Shown: one piece after another, positions 6,372-6,817 of the stretch | Layout of the letters: every line of letters begins with the position of its first letter | Numbering within the stretch: the stretch's first letter is position 1 | Assembly: GCA_009996555.1 (NCBI GenBank) | Contig: JAACZX010000130.1 | Location: 1-6,817, forward strand | Direction of reading: 5' to 3' | Length of the DNA: 6,817 nt | From: Chitinophagaceae bacterium | Lineage (GTDB): Bacteria > Bacteroidota > Bacteroidia > Chitinophagales > Chitinophagaceae | The notes under the pieces: model-generated | Database searches by the model: none | What the model saw: the letters and a program-made list of their open reading frames with translations, nothing else | What the model was told of the DNA's origin: nothing | Translations under genes and position numbers: made by a program

Positions 6372-6817
6372 ATGAAACGAATTTTACTCTTCTTTTTCGT
6401 ACTCGTATCCGGGTTAACTTCTTTTGCACAACAATACTGGCCTCATCTGTCACCATTTCCCCGTTGTAATACAATGACCACAAATTGTACAAAATGGCCA
6501 ATTGTAAATAATGGTGACTGGAACAGTCCTTCAACATGGAATAACAACGAAGTACCTAAAACAGACGATATTGTTTGTATTCCTCAAAATATTACAGTAG
6601 TTGTTGCGCATTCTACCTATACCAAAACAACAAGTTGTCCAGCTACGAGTACTAATGCAGCCCCACGTTTACAGGTTTTTGTTTGTGGCACAATTCAATT
6701 CAATAATTCGGGACAGCTTTACTTGTCATGTAACAGTTTTATTCAAGTTTTTTCAGAAGGAGCGATACGACCTCCTGTAAATGGAAATGGCAGTTCTGAT
6801 TTAATTCAAATTGGAAT
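6372..6817 (+). CDS. Exported beta-rich protein, possible T9SS cargo, partial (C-terminus beyond right edge)
   Basis: I do not recognise a named family. The frame is open from ATG 6372 to the edge (148 codons plus 2 nt). It begins with a clear signal peptide, MKRILLFFFVLVSGLTSFA, likely cut before Gln20 (SFA-QQ is typical of Bacteroidota). The mature part has GDWNSPSTWNNNEVP, then TDDIVCIPQNITVVV. This W-x5-W, P, D-x-V pattern opens many large surface proteins with beta-helix or G8-like repeats in this phylum. Six cysteines follow the signal peptide (32, 39, 69, 89, 105, 120), which suggests disulfides outside the cytoplasm. Such proteins usually end in a T9SS sorting domain, which cannot be seen here. 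The upstream ATG at 6361 is closed after four codons, so 6372 is the start. A role as adhesin or surface-layer component is only inference. Confidence 0.85.
   Translation, partial: MKRILLFFFVLVSGLTSFAQQYWPHLSPFPRCNTMTTNCTKWPIVNNGDWNSPSTWNNNEVPKTDDIVCIPQNITVVVAHSTYTKTTSCPATSTNAAPRLQVFVCGTIQFNNSGQLYLSCNSFIQVFSEGAIRPPVNGNGSSDLIQIG

Overview
The window looks like the chromosome of a gliding or type IX secretion (T9SS) Bacteroidota. Chitinophagaceae or near relatives are my best guess, inferred from protein style and not proven. Evidence for the phylum: a PorU-type C25 sortase, a GldJ lipoprotein, signal peptides ending in A-Q or FA-QQ, A-rich leaders with no Shine-Dalgarno, and several matches to the Bacteroidota promoter -7 element TAnnTTTG.

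Layout. Positions 1-3007 (minus strand) hold the first 1002 codons of porU, the outer-membrane T9SS sortase; its C-terminus lies beyond the left edge. Positions 3008-3262 form a divergent intergenic region with a good promoter for gldJ and a weaker one for porU. Positions 3263-4810 (plus) encode GldJ, an outer-membrane lipoprotein with a formylglycine-generating-enzyme (FGE/SUMF1) fold that lacks the catalytic cysteines. A strong hairpin terminator follows at 4828-4859. Positions 4929-6206 (plus) encode MurF, the last cytoplasmic ligase of the peptidoglycan precursor pathway; an exact TATCTTTG only 4 nt before its ATG suggests leaderless transcription. Positions 6207-6371 are non-coding, with a possible promoter and a hairpin. 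From 6372 to the right edge runs the N-terminal part of an exported, cysteine-containing beta-type protein that is a plausible T9SS cargo.

How the genes fit together. PorU (with its partner PorV, not in the window) cleaves the C-terminal sorting domain from T9SS cargo at the cell surface. GldJ belongs to the lipoprotein set that supports the GldK-type ring and the gliding track. MurF is housekeeping, separated by a terminator. The last protein carries a signal peptide and could be a client of the secretion system, but its C-terminus is not visible.

I see no RNA gene, CRISPR array, insertion sequence or phage element. I do not see an undescribed system; the points most worth checking are the near-leaderless promoters, the pseudo-enzyme character and highly biased codon use of gldJ, and the leader of the last gene.
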